From assembly GCA_024291935.2 (NCBI GenBank), contig CM044315.1:77110385-77174384 (forward strand): 64,000 bases of DNA, read 5' to 3'. This document shows, one piece after another, positions 46,445 through 57,319 of the stretch. A program made the position numbers and the translations under genes. The notes under the pieces were generated by a model. The model did not search any database and was not told the origin of the DNA. It saw nothing but the letters and a program-made list of their open reading frames with translations. Each line of letters begins with the position of its first letter. The first letter of the stretch is position 1. The stretch comes from Okapia johnstoni. Lineage: Eukaryota; Chordata; Mammalia; Artiodactyla; Giraffidae.

Positions 46445-48215
46445 TCAGAAGTGGCAGCCACTGAGGCCTGCGACTTTGCCGGCAAACGGGTGCCCTGAGG
46501 ACAGAAGAGCGTCCCCGTGGTGCGAGAGGCGAACGTGGCCGGCCACTGGAGCCAGGGCCGGGGCAGTCAGCATGGCCAAGACCTGGGCCTGACCCCCAGG
46601 ACCCGCCGCCGCCGAGAACGGCGACCCCGGGGAGCCCTCGCCGGCGCCCGGGGGTGCTGCCCCGCCGCCACCGTGGCCCATGATGTGGTCTATAGAGAAG
46701 GAAGGCCTCTGCCCGGCCCCGGCGCCCCCTCCGCCCGCGTCCGTCTTGAGGCCTGGGCGCAGGAGTGCGGTGCCTGCTACGGGAGGGCTCAGGGACGCGG
46801 GGTAGAAGGCTTTGGCGCAGCCAAGCTCCGCGCCCAGGAAGGCTGGCAGGCCCGAGGGGCCCGGGCCCGACCCTGCGCTCGGAGTAGGCGCAGGGGCCGG
46901 AGCCGAGGCTGCGCTCGCGAACACCGAGGCCGTCGGAGGTCCGGGTGGAGGCGCCGCGGCACGGCCCGGGGGTACCGACAGCTGGCAAGGGGCGGCGGCG
47001 GCGGCGGCGAAAGCAAAGGCGTGCGGGTGTGGATGCGGGTGCGGGGCCGGGCCCGGCGGGGGTGCGCCGTAGGCCGGGAGCGCCAGCCCGTAGCCGTAGC
47101 CATAGGCGCCGTAAGCCGCGAAGCCCGGCAGGAAGGCGCCGGGGTCCCCCGCCGCTGCAGCCCCGCCGCGCAACAGCAGCTCGGGGTGCGGGTGCGTGTG
47201 TGGATGCGGCGGCGGCAGCGGCTGCCGCTTGAAGCGCTTGCGGCGCCGCAGGAAGCTGCCGTTGTCGAACATGTCGGCCGACTCCGGGTCGAGCGTCCAG
47301 TAGTTGCCTTTGCCCGGGTTGCCCGGCTCGCGGGGGATCTTGACGAAGCAGTCGTTGAGCGAGAGGTTGTGGCGGATGCTGTTCTGCCAGGCGGGGAACT
47401 TCTCCCGGTAGTAGGGGAAGCGGCCGCTGATGAACTCGCAGATCTCGCTGAGCGTCAGGCGCTTCTTGGGGCTCTGCAGGATGGCCATGGTGATGAGCGC
47501 GATGTATGAGTAGGGCGGCTTCACCAGGGGGCTCCGAGTTGCCGCGCCCCCCGACGGCGGTCCTGGCCCGGGCCCCGCCGCGCCCCGGGCCGCCGCCGAG
47601 ACTGGCCCCGGGCTTCCCGCTGCGGCCGCCACCCCTCGGGGCGCTAGAGCGCGGGGCTCGCCGTCCGAGCAGCCGCCGGACTCCTCCTCGTCCTCCGCGG
47701 CTTCCCCCGCGGCTTCCTCCGGGGGAAGCTCGGGGCCGTGGGGGAGCACGTCCCGGGGGGCGCGGGGCCCGGAACGGGCAGGGAGCTCCCCCCCACCGCT
47801 GCTGCCGCCGCCCACCACGTCTATATCTGCGTCGGCCTCGGACAGCGCAGCCGGGGAGCTCTCGGAGGACATGATCTCGCAGCAGCAGCTGCCCAGGGTC
47901 ATGGTGCCGCCGCCGCCACCGCCGCTCTCCGGCTCCGCTCCGGCCGCGGCTCGGGCTCCGCCGCGCTGCCTCTGGGGCGAGTGTGTTTTGCGCGCGGGCG
48001 GGGAGGGGGCGGGGGACTGAGGACTGGCGGGGAGGGGTGTCCCCCAGCTCTGCAGCGCCCCCTCGTGGTTCACTCGGCCGCTCTCATCTCTCGGTGAGTA
48101 ACCTACTGGCGACGGCTCTCTCCGCTGCCCCGGGAGGAGCCCGAGCCGGGGGCAGCGCCCAGGGCGCGGGGGGCGGAAGGTTGCCGGACTTGCAGGCTCT
48201 ACCGACGGGCAGCAC
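46200..48215. promoter_or_regulatory. CpG-rich island covering FOXD2 and its proximal 5' region
   Basis: CpG dinucleotides are dense across the whole coding region and about 300 bp upstream, in contrast to the CpG-poor flanks. Just upstream of the ATG (about 47995-48015) are GC-box-like runs (GGGCGGGGAGGGGGCGGGG). No TATA box is evident. This is the usual arrangement for a Polycomb-regulated developmental gene; the regulatory reading is inference. Confidence 0.7.
46445..47902 (-). CDS. FOXD2: Forkhead box protein D2, intact single-exon gene
   Basis: The gene encodes a nuclear DNA-binding transcription factor of the FOXD subclass. The frame is open for 485 residues; I remember human FOXD2 as about 495. 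I start at the ATG at 47902-47900, giving the N-terminus [10 protein letters not shown]; its context CACCATGA is a good Kozak site. The frame stays open for 107 more codons upstream, but that stretch looks like GC-rich 5' UTR. Visible parts: an acidic segment (about 61-80, [16 protein letters not shown]), the forkhead domain (about 127-221) beginning [13 protein letters not shown], recognition helix [15 protein letters not shown] (172-186), the wing with [13 protein letters not shown], a basic tail RRRKRFKR, a His-Pro tract (232-240), Ala/Gly/Pro-rich low complexity, and an eh1-like motif FSIDHIMG (402-409) of the kind that recruits Groucho/TLE corepressors. The C-terminus GLSGCHF is FOXD2-like. 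FOXE3 lies about 15 kb upstream on the same strand, which supports FOXD2 over other FOXD paralogues. Confidence 0.97.
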   Translation of the reverse strand: MTLGSCCCEIMSSESSPAALSEADADIDVVGGGSSGGGELPARSGPRAPRDVLPHGPELPPEEAAGEAAEDEEESGGCSDGEPRALAPRGVAAAAGSPGPVSAAARGAAGPGPGPPSGGAATRSPLVKPPYSYIALITMAILQSPKKRLTLSEICEFISGRFPYYREKFPAWQNSIRHNLSLNDCFVKIPREPGNPGKGNYWTLDPESADMFDNGSFLRRRKRFKRQPLPPPHPHTHPHPELLLRGGAAAAGDPGAFLPGFAAYGAYGYGYGLALPAYGAPPPGPAPHPHPHPHAFAFAAAAAAPCQLSVPPGRAAAPPPGPPTASVFASAASAPAPAPTPSAGSGPGPSGLPAFLGAELGCAKAFYPASLSPPVAGTALLRPGLKTDAGGGGAGAGQRPSFSIDHIMGHGGGGAAPPGAGEGSPGSPFSAAAGPGGQAQVLAMLTAPALAPVAGHVRLSHHGDALLSSGHPFAGKVAGLSGCHF

Positions 48216-48223
48216 CGAGACAT

Positions 48224-50030
48224 CTGTCAATGAACCCTGACCTCAACCGCAAGCCAGTGTTGCCTTCAGCTTTCACAGTCCTGTGCACACAGTGTTGGTT
48301 CCGTGGTTTTTTTCTCATTAGCTGGCTTCCTGGCCATACCGTTAGGACTCCTCCTCTCTTGTCCTCCCTCCAGCAACCAGTAACTCCCAATTCAGACTGG
48401 GGCCGTCTTAACCTCTGGGGGTGACAGGGGAGATGGGCACTGGACGTGATCAAGTACAGAGCCAGTGGACCGGCTGCTGCCCCGACAGCGCCCCACAGTG
48501 GTCAAAGCTCGGGCATGCAGACCGCGAGCCCCAGCTGCGCTCAGCTGTCGCAGACTGTAGGACTGTCAGCTAGTGATTCTCCACCCCTACCCGCCGCCTC
48601 AGTTTCCTGCTCTAAACAGTAGTTAAGAGCAAAGACCCTGGAGCCAGCCTGCTGGGATCCCAGTACTGGCTTCATTCCTTACCCGCTCTTTGTATTTTGT
48701 GTTTCTTCCTCTGTAAAAATGAGGTTAAAGACATCCACCCCCTGACTAATATGCAAAAGTAGCCACATCACTGTAGGCTAGATACAAAGGAGGATATTGA
48801 AGGCACTTTGCAGACTCCTGGGGGGAAAGGGGTTCGGGGCAGTGTAGTCTCCCATCTGGATCTCAAACCCCCTTCTAGCCCTGGGCTGGGTTACACAGCT
48901 GCTATCTATTAATAGTCCTCTCCAGTTACCCTGCTGAACTAGGTTTTCTGTAGATAGTACTGGGGGCAGAGTAGAAGGGATTTGTCCGCCCTACAGGCTA
49001 TATCTCAGCAGGGTCATGTGAGAGTGGATGAAATCTTTCACCCAACAGCAGTCTCCGTTCTAGTGTATTCCACAGGTGGGACAACAGAGGCGTGAGGGGC
49101 AGGGGGACTCAGTCTCCTACAACATGAAAAAGCACAGCTGGGTACAACCCTTGTTATTCTTTATTTCTAAAATGGTAAATGTGAACCAGTAGCTTCTTTC
49201 TTTGCCAGCCCTCTCTCCTGGTTCCCCTGGCTCCAGCCCCCTGCCCAAGTTCAGGGTAAAACTAACTGAGGCATTTGCTGCCCAAATATCCTGGATTCTT
49301 GCTCCAGTCAAGACTCTACCTTTCTACAGGGCAGCTGCAGCCACCAGCCCCCCACCTCTGCCTGGCTCTGCTTCACCCTCCATTCTGCTGAGACTCAGGT
49401 CAAGGAAAGAAGACATGGCCCCTCCAACCCTGTTATGCAAGGTGATTCTTAAGAAATCCTCTAGATTCTTCAGAACACACAGTTCTAAGAGTGGAAACAG
49501 GCCAAGGAGATCATGTGACTTGCTAGGCTTTTTGAAGGCCCCTCAGTTGGGTTGGGCCCAGGTGTCCAGGCTCCCAGACTAGAACTCCTCTATTTATTCA
49601 AATAAGGCTGCTTAACACCTGACCCAAGCTCAGCGCTTGCCTGGGGAGGGGTGTTTCTGGGAGCTTTTCAAACCTCCCAAAGCTCTGGCCAAATCTGTTT
49701 CGAACAATGCCAGGAGTAGGTGCCCTGGGGCTGGGAGAATGGCGACCCAGTATTCGGGATTCGTTTAGTTTCCTGCCCTTCTCTCCTGGCTCCAAGCCTT
49801 TCCTGCCTGCAAGCTCTGCCTCTTCGACGTCTCTAGGTGTGTGCATCCTTGGGTGAGTCTGTCACTCCCCTCCACGAAAACCTGGGTGCTGACAGAAGTT
49901 TAGGCTTTCAGCACCCATGCCTGCAGCCTCCAAGAAGCAGGAGGCGACAGATTGTGCAGGTCTTGGTTACAATGTCACTGGTAGTTCTCAGCCTCCTCTT
50001 TCCTCCATCTTACTATTTAGTCACCTTTCT
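48224..50030. other. FOXD2 upstream DNA with one MIR
   Basis: MIR plus strand at 48610-48770 (AGAGCAAAGACCCTGGAGCC, ATTTTGTGTTTCTTCCTCTG). The remainder is unique; part may be FOXD2 5' UTR or promoter. Confidence 0.4.
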
Positions 50031-51800
50031 CGAGCAGCCCAGAAAGGATTGCGAGAAAGCGTCGGGGGCGGGGGTGGCGGGCGCCGATCCGGGGAATTTT
50101 CCACTCGGAAATGTTCGGAGCACCGACAAGAGGTTGTTGCTGGTTCGCTGCACTGTGCAGCTATCAATAGTGTACCTTCCCTTATGGCTCCTCCTTGCTC
50201 TTCTGGCCCCTGTAGACGTGCTCTTCTCGGCTGGAGGGAAAGGAGAGCTCTCGGACGGTTGTTAGAATATAATTGTCATCAGGAAACCGGCCACGAGCGG
50301 CGCAGAGCTAGCTAGAGGCGGGGACGCGGCACGGAGCTCTCCCGCGGCCTTCCCACGGTTCGCGTGCGGTGAGCGCGGAGGTCCGCCCCTCCATGCAGAC
50401 ACGCTGCAAAGCGCCTCCTGAGCCAGGCAGGGGACCCCACGCCTGCACACTTCTCTGATTTTACTCACAAACCTAGCCAAGCTACCGCGCAGCCACCCGC
50501 TCTTTTGGTCCCTCCCCGGGGCCGCAGCTCTGGAGCAAGACAGCGGTTGGGCCGCAGAGGGTCCATCTTCCCTTTCTCCTCCAGATCTTCGCCTGTCTAA
50601 GGCGGTCGGCTGTCTTGGCCCTGAGTGGGAGGCGGGAGAGACTCCAGATCGTGTGACCTGCAGGGACAAGCTGCAGGCGGCGGGGCTCCACACACACAGA
50701 AGTTCAGGGAGAGGCCCGCGAGCCCAGAAATGGCAGGGCCTCGGGCGGCGTGAGCTCTTTCACTCCAAGGCTAGCTAGCTCTGCACCAGCTCAGGGGTCG
50801 GTGCCTCTGCGGTCCCCCACACCTCGGGAATCCTCCGCCTCTTGGAGGAAACGACTTTCGTTCCTTCCATTGTGCACGGCCACCGTCCCCCGGCTGCGTG
50901 ATGGGGGCTCGCGGGAGCACCCTCCGGCCCCAGCCCTGGGCGCCGCGGAGCCTATGCACTCCGGTTCGTTCGCGGGAAGAGGGTTGCGGGCTCCGGAGAC
51001 GGTGAAACAACAGCGCGGGTCCCAGACCACCCGCCCGACCAGGAAAGCTGTCTTCGCAGCGACCGGGAAGGACCGGCCGTACATGCTTGGGAGATATGCC
51101 GCAGGGCCTGGGGAGTTGGAGACGCTTCCAGGTGTGTGGAGGACTGGGCATCAGGTCAGAGGGCCTTGCGGAGTGCGTCCTGGGTCCGCGTGCGTGTGTC
51201 TGCCCCTCCGGGCGCAGGGCGACGGCGGCTTTGTGTGCTCAAATACGTCTCTGAGAGGCCGGCGCCGGTGCCGAGTTCTCCCCTTCCCGACCGCACATCT
51301 GGGCTGGGGACAGCCCTGGAACGATCGCAAGCCAGGCCCATAGCTCCACCTCGGGGCCCAAAGGGGTGCGACCTGGTCGTGAGCTGCAGACCCACTCCGG
51401 GCCGCAGCGTGACCCTCCAGGGAAGGAGGATGTGAGGGTGCGAGCCTGGGCAGGGGGCTTGCACCATGGCGAGGAGAGGGTACAGGGACGTCCGCCACCC
51501 CCGCCCCCGACGCTGGGCGCAGAGAGCCAGGAGGACTACAGCGGCCGCCTCCTTCCTATAAATTCCTCGCCACCGGCGAGGACCGCAGTGCCGCGGGAAC
51601 CGGACGGCCTTCCGCAGCCCCGAACTGGGGCGGAGAGGGAGGTCGGGTGCGGAGCCGTCCTAATGAGATCCCCTACCCTATACGCAACTAACGTGCACAC
51701 GCACCGTCACGTTTTAGCCTTTCGGAGCCTCAGGCAGGATCACTGAAGATGCCGTAAGTCCTCGCGCGGGCGAGTAAATATTGCTGGGCCTGAGTCCTTC
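50030..51800. promoter_or_regulatory. CpG-rich block upstream of FOXD2, candidate bidirectional promoter zone
   Basis: The block is CpG-dense without an interspersed repeat or a recognisable protein. On the plus strand it holds a TATA box (CCTATAAATTCC, core 51557-51562). The nearest plus-strand AATAAA sites downstream are at about 52192 and 52317. In human, as I remember it, the divergent lncRNA FOXD2-AS1 starts upstream of FOXD2 on the opposite strand; this block is in the corresponding position. I cannot recognise the lncRNA sequence itself. The long open frames here (for example 50750-51343) match no family I know and are probably chance frames. Confidence 0.4.
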
Positions 51801-52197
51801 GGAGCTGCTGTGGAGCCGCGGAAGCCGAGCTAGGGGACCAGTCCGAGTCCCGGCTCTGCAGCGCGGGAGCTGGGGACGGATTCCAGGGAAACAGCGACCT
51901 CTGGAGGAGCCGCACAGACACGCAAAGAGGCAGGGACTGGACGACTGGGATCAAAGCGCCCCTTCCCCATCCCACTCTGCTGGCAAAATCATTCCAAGAC
52001 TTATAACCTCTGGACTCCTCTTTGCGCATGCTTGTTTACTTTCCCAGCTTGTACCCAAGCTTCAAATCCTGGCTCAAATTCTGCCTTCTCCGGAAAGAAG
52101 CCTTCCTGAGAGCCCAACTCATCTTTCCCTCTTCCTGCTCTGAGCTCCTAAGAACCTAAAGCCTGAACCCTGGACTCTAGCGCTCTACCACAATAAA
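51557..52197 (+). ncRNA. Possible divergent lncRNA (FOXD2-AS1-like position), speculative
   Basis: Placed only by position and signals: a plus-strand TATA box at 51557-51562 inside a CpG-rich block, and the first plus-strand AATAAA at about 52192, just after an L2-like fragment. The segment carries no convincing conserved reading frame. RNA evidence is needed; the true transcript could start or end elsewhere or be absent. Confidence 0.15.
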
Positions 52198-52480
52198 CAA
52201 TTGATCTTTCTCCGAAGAAAGGGTCATTAGTCCATCCATTCCACCCACCCTTTGCATTCCATGCTGGATGTGCTGTTTTCCTTCCTTCCCACTTCACTAC
52301 CAGTAAATAAAGAATGAAATCACTTATTCCAAAATTGGACTGTCGATTTTCAAAGTTCGTTTCTTAGATGGGGAAATTGAGACCCATTTCCAAGTCAGAG
52401 AGAGGGCTGACTGGCCCAAGGTCACACAGCAAAGGTGGAACTAGATCCCATGTCCCAGCCCAGAGCCCTCTCTATTTCAC
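52050..52480. repeat. Old L2 and MIR fragments
   Basis: L2-like TTCAAATCCTGGCTCAAATT and GAAGCCTTCCTGAGAGCCCA at 52058-52120; reversed MIR at 52360-52470 (GATGGGGAAATTGAGACCCA, AAGGTCACACAGCAAAGGTG). Confidence 0.6.
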
Positions 52481-52489
52481 CTGAATAGG

Positions 52490-53265
52490 AAGGGGAAATG
52501 CCAGAAGGAACTTGTGTGGAGACGGGGGTTGGGGGTGGGTGGGTTGCTGTTCCAGGATGGGGCAGTAAGGAGGGCATGGAGGGCAACGTTGCCCTGGAAG
52601 ATCAAACTCTTCTTTCCCCTGACTCTAACCCAGATCAAGCTACTTTGAAGGGCTCCAGATTTCAGGGGTTGGCCAAGTGTCCTTACATCAGCAGGCAGGT
52701 CTGTTGGAGGCTGAAAACAACTTCAATTCAGGCAATTACCACCCTCTCTTCTAACCTGAGAAGGGAGAGAGGGGCCGGTAATAAATATCCGGAGAGTGCT
52801 GCTGAGATCTGAGGTCAGCCAGAGAAGGCCTTCTGGTGCTTGCAGTTAGAAGGTTAAGGGAGAAGCTGGGGGGGTGATTGGCATGTAATTTGTAGGAGGC
52901 TCCTGTGATACCTGCCTGGCAGCCTGAAGCCTCCTCAGGGATGCTCTCCTTCTGGGCATCATGTGCTTCTCTGCAAAGACTACCAGGCAGCCTGGCCCTG
53001 CCTGCTTGTCCAGCCTCATCTCCAGCCTCAGCACTGATTTGCTCTTTCTCACATCTTCACCTTGCACGCAGCTCACTCCTCCTAATCCATCCATTTCAAA
53101 TGTCAAGATTTCTGAGTTGCTTCCCCTCCCCGTAATACCCCACACTGGCCAGGCTGTGCAGAGCTCCTTCCTCTATTTCCAAAACGCTAATTCCCTCTCA
53201 TCACAATTTGTTTTCTGTCTGTTGCCCTCACTGTGTGCTCTTTGAGAACAGAAATTACATTGTCT
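52490..53265. other. Intergenic DNA, no gene recognised
   Basis: L2-like TGAGAACAGAAATTACATTG at the right edge; otherwise nothing recognisable. Confidence 0.4.
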
Positions 53266-53269
53266 TCAC

Positions 53270-53440
53270 CCTCATCTTTCCTCTGCTACAAAATGGGGAT
53301 AATAATTGTACCTACCTCATTGAATAGTTGTGGGAATTAAATGAAATAAGGCACTTAGCCCAGTGCCTGAAACTTTCAGAGAAGCTCAACAAATGTTTCT
53401 TATCACTATTATCATCATTATTAAACACGACCTCCTGCCA
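53270..53440 (+). repeat. MIR SINE, 3' two thirds
   Basis: AAAATGGGGATAATAATTGT, ACCTACCTCATTGAATAGTT, GGCACTTAGCCCAGTGCCTG. Confidence 0.85.
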
Positions 53441-53449
53441 GGCACAAAA

Positions 53450-53920
53450 TCCAACACAGATACTCAGATAATGTTAGATATGTGGATACATGCATGAATA
53501 AATGAGTGAATCATATGACACACTAGGGACTCTAGACAAGATTGTATCTAGCTTACATCATCACTAGAGATATGTGTTCTCTTATGACATCGTTTCTCCC
53601 CCATCAGTCCCCTTCCCTGAAGGAAGGAGAATATGTACCCCCATCTGGGAGTTTTTCCCTGGTCCCTGAAGCCATTGGATTTCTCTCTCATGCTGTCTAC
53701 CTCAGTTTCTTTCCTGCAAAATGGTTCTGATCAATCAAACCAGCCACACTCTGCCAGAATCTCCTAGGGACTCTCCACTGCCTATGAGATAAAACTCAAT
53801 CTCCTTAGCATAGTGAGCTGAATATGTTCAGTTTTGAGATGTCCCACCTCTCTGTTGGGTAAGATCTTCTGTATTCCATGTGGTCCTCCTGATGGGGCTG
53901 TTCAGTCTCTGTCTTCCTCA
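53450..53920. other. Intergenic DNA, no gene recognised
   Basis: Nothing beyond a possible L2-like phrase (ATGAGATAAAACTCAATCTC). Confidence 0.4.
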
Positions 53921-53949
53921 CACTTGCCTCCAGGAGCAGACAGGCAACC

Positions 53950-54480
53950 TGGTTGGATCAAACATAGCATTGCAAGCCCAATGTGATAGGCCTAGGTGGG
54001 ACCTAAGTCAAGCCAATCACTTCTTCTACACGATTCAATATATAAACTCTGAGATGCCAGGATATAAGGACTCTGGGGCTCTGGGATACATGGACATGGA
54101 ACTCTGGGAAGTTGTCCTTTTGGACCAGAAGATGAGCACGCAGGTCTAGCTGCCAGCAACCATCCTTCCTGTCATGTGGAGAGTGCTGTTTGACATCAAG
54201 GTCCATCCACACATGAAAACACCCTAGGGAGCCAGAGCTTAGTGACAATGTTGAGCCCTCCTCCTCTGCCTGAAACTAGAACCCTTAGACTTCCCAGGTA
54301 TTCTAAAGATATTCCCCTTTCTGCTTAGTAGGTTGAGTTGAATTTTTCACAAACAGCAGCACCACAGCAGAGAAGGATCCTGGGTTCCTGAGACCGTTGA
54401 GGTGCCACGCCGTTCTGAACTGCTTGCACAGACTTTTATGTGAAAAAGAAATAAACTTCAATCTTGGTTAAGCCACTGTT
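53950..54480 (+). repeat. Ancient dispersed repeat, class not assigned
   Basis: GGTGGGACCTAAGTCAAGCC, GGATCCTGGGTTCCTGAGAC and GAAATAAACTTCAATCTTGG with TTAAGCCACTGTTGTGG mark an old repeat with a 3' AATAAA. It is not a gene. Confidence 0.6.
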
Positions 54481-54489
54481 GTGGAATTT

Positions 54490-55500
54490 TCTTTGGTATG
54501 TAGGGTTGGGGAGGAGGGAATCAGTTGCTCACAGTTGAACTTAACCCTAATTAATACAGAGAGGGACGAGGGAATGTATCAAAGACATGAGGCCTGGTCT
54601 GGGAGGTGTTAGCCTGGAGAATAAAGGACTCGGTGTTGACATAGCCACCATCTTCAGATCTCTGCAGGGCTGACCTGGAGCACAGAGACCAGGGCACAAT
54701 GGAATCTGAAGGTTATAAAGAGACTCAATTTCTGTGACTCCGTGGAAGGGAGAAATTCCAACAGGGCTGTCCTTCAGAGATTCTGTCTGCTACTTTGATG
54801 GTAGTGAGCTCCCCATCACTGGAAATGCATGAGTAGAGGCTGGATAATCACTGGGCAGGAATCTTAAAGCATCCAGGTACAGCAGAAAGAGTACTCTCAC
54901 CACTTACTGGTCTCAGACAAATAATCTTTCTAAGCCTCAGTTTTCTCATTTGTAAAGTATCCAGGTAGCTAGGTTGGAGACAGAGACCAAGGAAATTTCC
55001 TGGCACTACCTCTCAGGGATTTATGAAACCTAGTACTCCAGTTGGAGCCAACTAGGAGTCAGGAGGCCTTGGTGAGGCTCCTTACTCTCCTATTCAACCT
55101 TGACATTTTTGAGCATGCCTGCTCCAGCCTGCCAAGAGAACGCACCTCCCCTGGTTTGTTCATGAGACTGGAGAGGAGCAGTTGCACCTGAGGCCTGGGA
55201 TCTACTCCCAGATCTTCCCCTCCCTTCCTATGTCACCTCAGATACACCTCTGTACTTCTCCCATCCTCAGTTTCCATATCTGACTTGTGAGAAGTGCATC
55301 TTCTCTTCTGGGCAGTCTGGGTCCAGAATCAGGGCTCTTAACTACAGTACTGTGCCCTGTCTATAACTCCAAATGTGAGCAATTGCCATTCACAGCAATA
55401 ATGATTATCATGTTTCTGTAGATCCTGACCTTGCCCAGGTTCTTGCTCTTCCCAGCCCAGGTCAGCCTGGAATGGTGCCATCTGCCGCATGACCTGATGT
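54490..55500. other. Intergenic DNA with a MIR fragment
   Basis: At 54880-54960, CAGACAAATAATCTTTCTAA and GCCTCAGTTTTCTCATTTGT mark a plus-strand MIR. Confidence 0.5.
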
Positions 55501-55517
55501 CATGGAAGGAGAGTCAC

Positions 55518-55676
55518 CCTGCACAGCGTGTCCGACTCTTTGCGACCCCATGGAATTGCAGCACAGCCAGGCCTCTCTGTCCATCACCAACTCCAGGAGT
55601 CTACCCAAACCCATGTCCATCAAGTCAGTGATGCCATCCAGCCATCTCATCCTCTGTCGTCCCCTTCTCCTTGCCA
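55518..55676 (-). repeat. BovB LINE 3' fragment
   Basis: Antisense: CACAGCGTGTCCGACTCTTT, CGACCCCATGGAATTGCAGC, CATCTCATCCTCTGTCGTCC. Confidence 0.9.
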
Positions 55677-55689
55677 AATCTAGAGACCA

Positions 55690-56285
55690 GAACATCTATG
55701 GGAAGGCCACCAGGGAGGAGGGCAGTGAGGTTTGAGTAGGTGAAATTCTGACCACAGTCACTAAGAGTCCTTTTGTTAAATAAAAGAGGACAGCTGCCAA
55801 GAATAGGGGAGAATGGAAGATCTGGGAGGGCTTCCTGGGGGAGGTGGAAACTGCAGCCCGTTTTTCTCTTCTAAAACAAATCACTGGGCTCCTCATGAGC
55901 AACTGCCTTTCAGAGATCAGAAGCCACCCTCAGCCCCAATTGGCATCCAAATGGATCCTAGCTTTCTTCTCAAATCAGGTGCATACAAGGTGGCCAATAG
56001 GTGGCGCTTTCGCCTCCACAAAATTAATGAGGGGAGACCGGGAGAGACACGGGATTCAAGGAGAGGGGAGAGAGAAGGGGGGTGTTCAAGAGGGAGGAAG
56101 GGGAAAACTGAAAGAAAAAGGAAACCAGAACCTATCACTTGGCTTGGGAAAGTAGCTTTCAATATCAGGACTGTGGGTGTGAGTGGGGGGGACACGGATA
56201 TTGGGATGAGGAATTTTATTGGTGTCTGGGGCTTTCCGTCCAAGTTTCCATCTCCACTGGCCTCTCTCAGAGGAAGAGAATGACT
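55690..56285. other. Intergenic DNA, no gene recognised
   Basis: A purine-rich run at 56035-56115. The 156-codon plus frame at 55813-56283 overlaps a minus frame and has no domain. Confidence 0.45.
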
Positions 56286-56289
56286 TTGG

Positions 56290-56440
56290 AGTCAGGGGGA
56301 CCTGAAGTCCAGTTCTGAGTCAGCCACTTTGCAGCTTGACCTAGGTAAGTCACTTAACCTTTATGAGCCTCAATTTCATCATCTATTAAGTGGAGCTAAG
56401 AATTCTAACAGGCTTCCCTGGTGGCTCAGATGGTAAAGAA
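56290..56440 (+). repeat. MIR SINE followed by a minimal SINE head
   Basis: CAGTTCTGAGTCAGCCACTT, GACCTAGGTAAGTCACTTAA and GAGCCTCAATTTCATCATCT are MIR. At 56409-56435 only the Bov-tA head CAGGCTTCCCTGGTGGCTCA and a few bases remain, flanked by AAGAATTCTAA at 56398-56408 and 56436-56446. Confidence 0.75.
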
Positions 56441-56814
56441 TTCTAATGATGCCATCCTGCATTCCCAGAATAAACTGTGTTTGCTTGACTGTGCATTTTT
56501 ATAATACACTACTGGCTTCAATTTGGTGATATTTCATTAAGGAACTCTGCTTCTTCTTTCACATGTGAGAATAGCTTTAGTTTGCATGTTCACTGCTTAT
56601 CAGTTTTTGATAACATCATTAAGTAGATAGAATTGGGATGACTTCCATTCTTCCTGTGTTATGGAACAATTTATATAGCTAGAAAAATAGGTTCCTTAAT
56701 GATTTGAAAGAACTCACTGCTAATACTGGCTAGCCTAAGTGCTTTCTGGTGGGAGCAGTAGGGGAATGGTCTCTGGCAATTTTTTCTCTTTTCCACTGTA
56801 CTGATACTTCTGTT

Positions 56815-57029
56815 GTTTGTTTTAGTCACTAAGTTGTGTCCAACTTTTTTTGAGACCCCATGGGCTGTAGCCCGCCAGGCTCCCTCGTCCATAGGATTTC
56901 CCAGGCAAGAATACTGGAGTAGGTTGCTATTTCCTTCTTCAGGAGATCATCCCAACCCACAGGTCAAACCCACATCTCCTGCTAGGCAGGTGGATTTTTT
57001 TTTAACCACAGAGCCACCAGGGAAGCCCC
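56815..57029 (-). repeat. Bov-tA SINE, minus strand
   Basis: AAGTTGTGTCCAACTTTTTT, AAGAATACTGGAGTAGGTTG, AGCCACCAGGGAAGCCCC. Confidence 0.93.
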
Positions 57030-57122
57030 TATTAAGATTAGTTACTCCTTAAATCAGTCAAATGAAACCAGATTGTTTACTAGTCAAATGCCCACGTCCC
57101 TCAAAGTTTCAGAGTGGGCATG

Positions 57123-57305
57123 TGATGTGAAAGTCACTCAGTCGTGTCCGACTCTTTGCGACCCCATGACACAGTCCATGGAATTCTCCAGGCCAGAACA
57201 CTGGAGTGGGTAGCCTTTCCCTTCTCCAGGGGATCTTCCCAACCCAGAAATCGAATGGGTTCCCTTATGGGGGTAGGCGGATTCTTTACCAACTGAGCTA
57301 TCATG
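57123..57305 (-). repeat. Bov-tA SINE, minus strand
   Basis: GTGAAAGTCACTCAGTCGTG, GGCCAGAACACTGGAGTGGG, TTCTTTACCAACTGAGCTAT. Target-site duplication GAGTGGGCATG at 57112-57122 and 57306-57316. Confidence 0.95.
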
Positions 57306-57319
57306 GAGTGGGCATGGGG

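Noticed and set aside
46517..47509. 330-codon plus-strand open frame antisense to FOXD2
   Set aside because: It mirrors GC-rich codons of FOXD2; low-complexity Arg/Gly translation and no domain.
47903..48223. N-terminal extension of FOXD2 by 107 codons
   Set aside because: The upstream in-frame stretch is Pro/Arg/Gly-rich, unlike FOXD proteins, whereas [10 protein letters not shown] has a good Kozak context and is the FOXD2 N-terminus I know.
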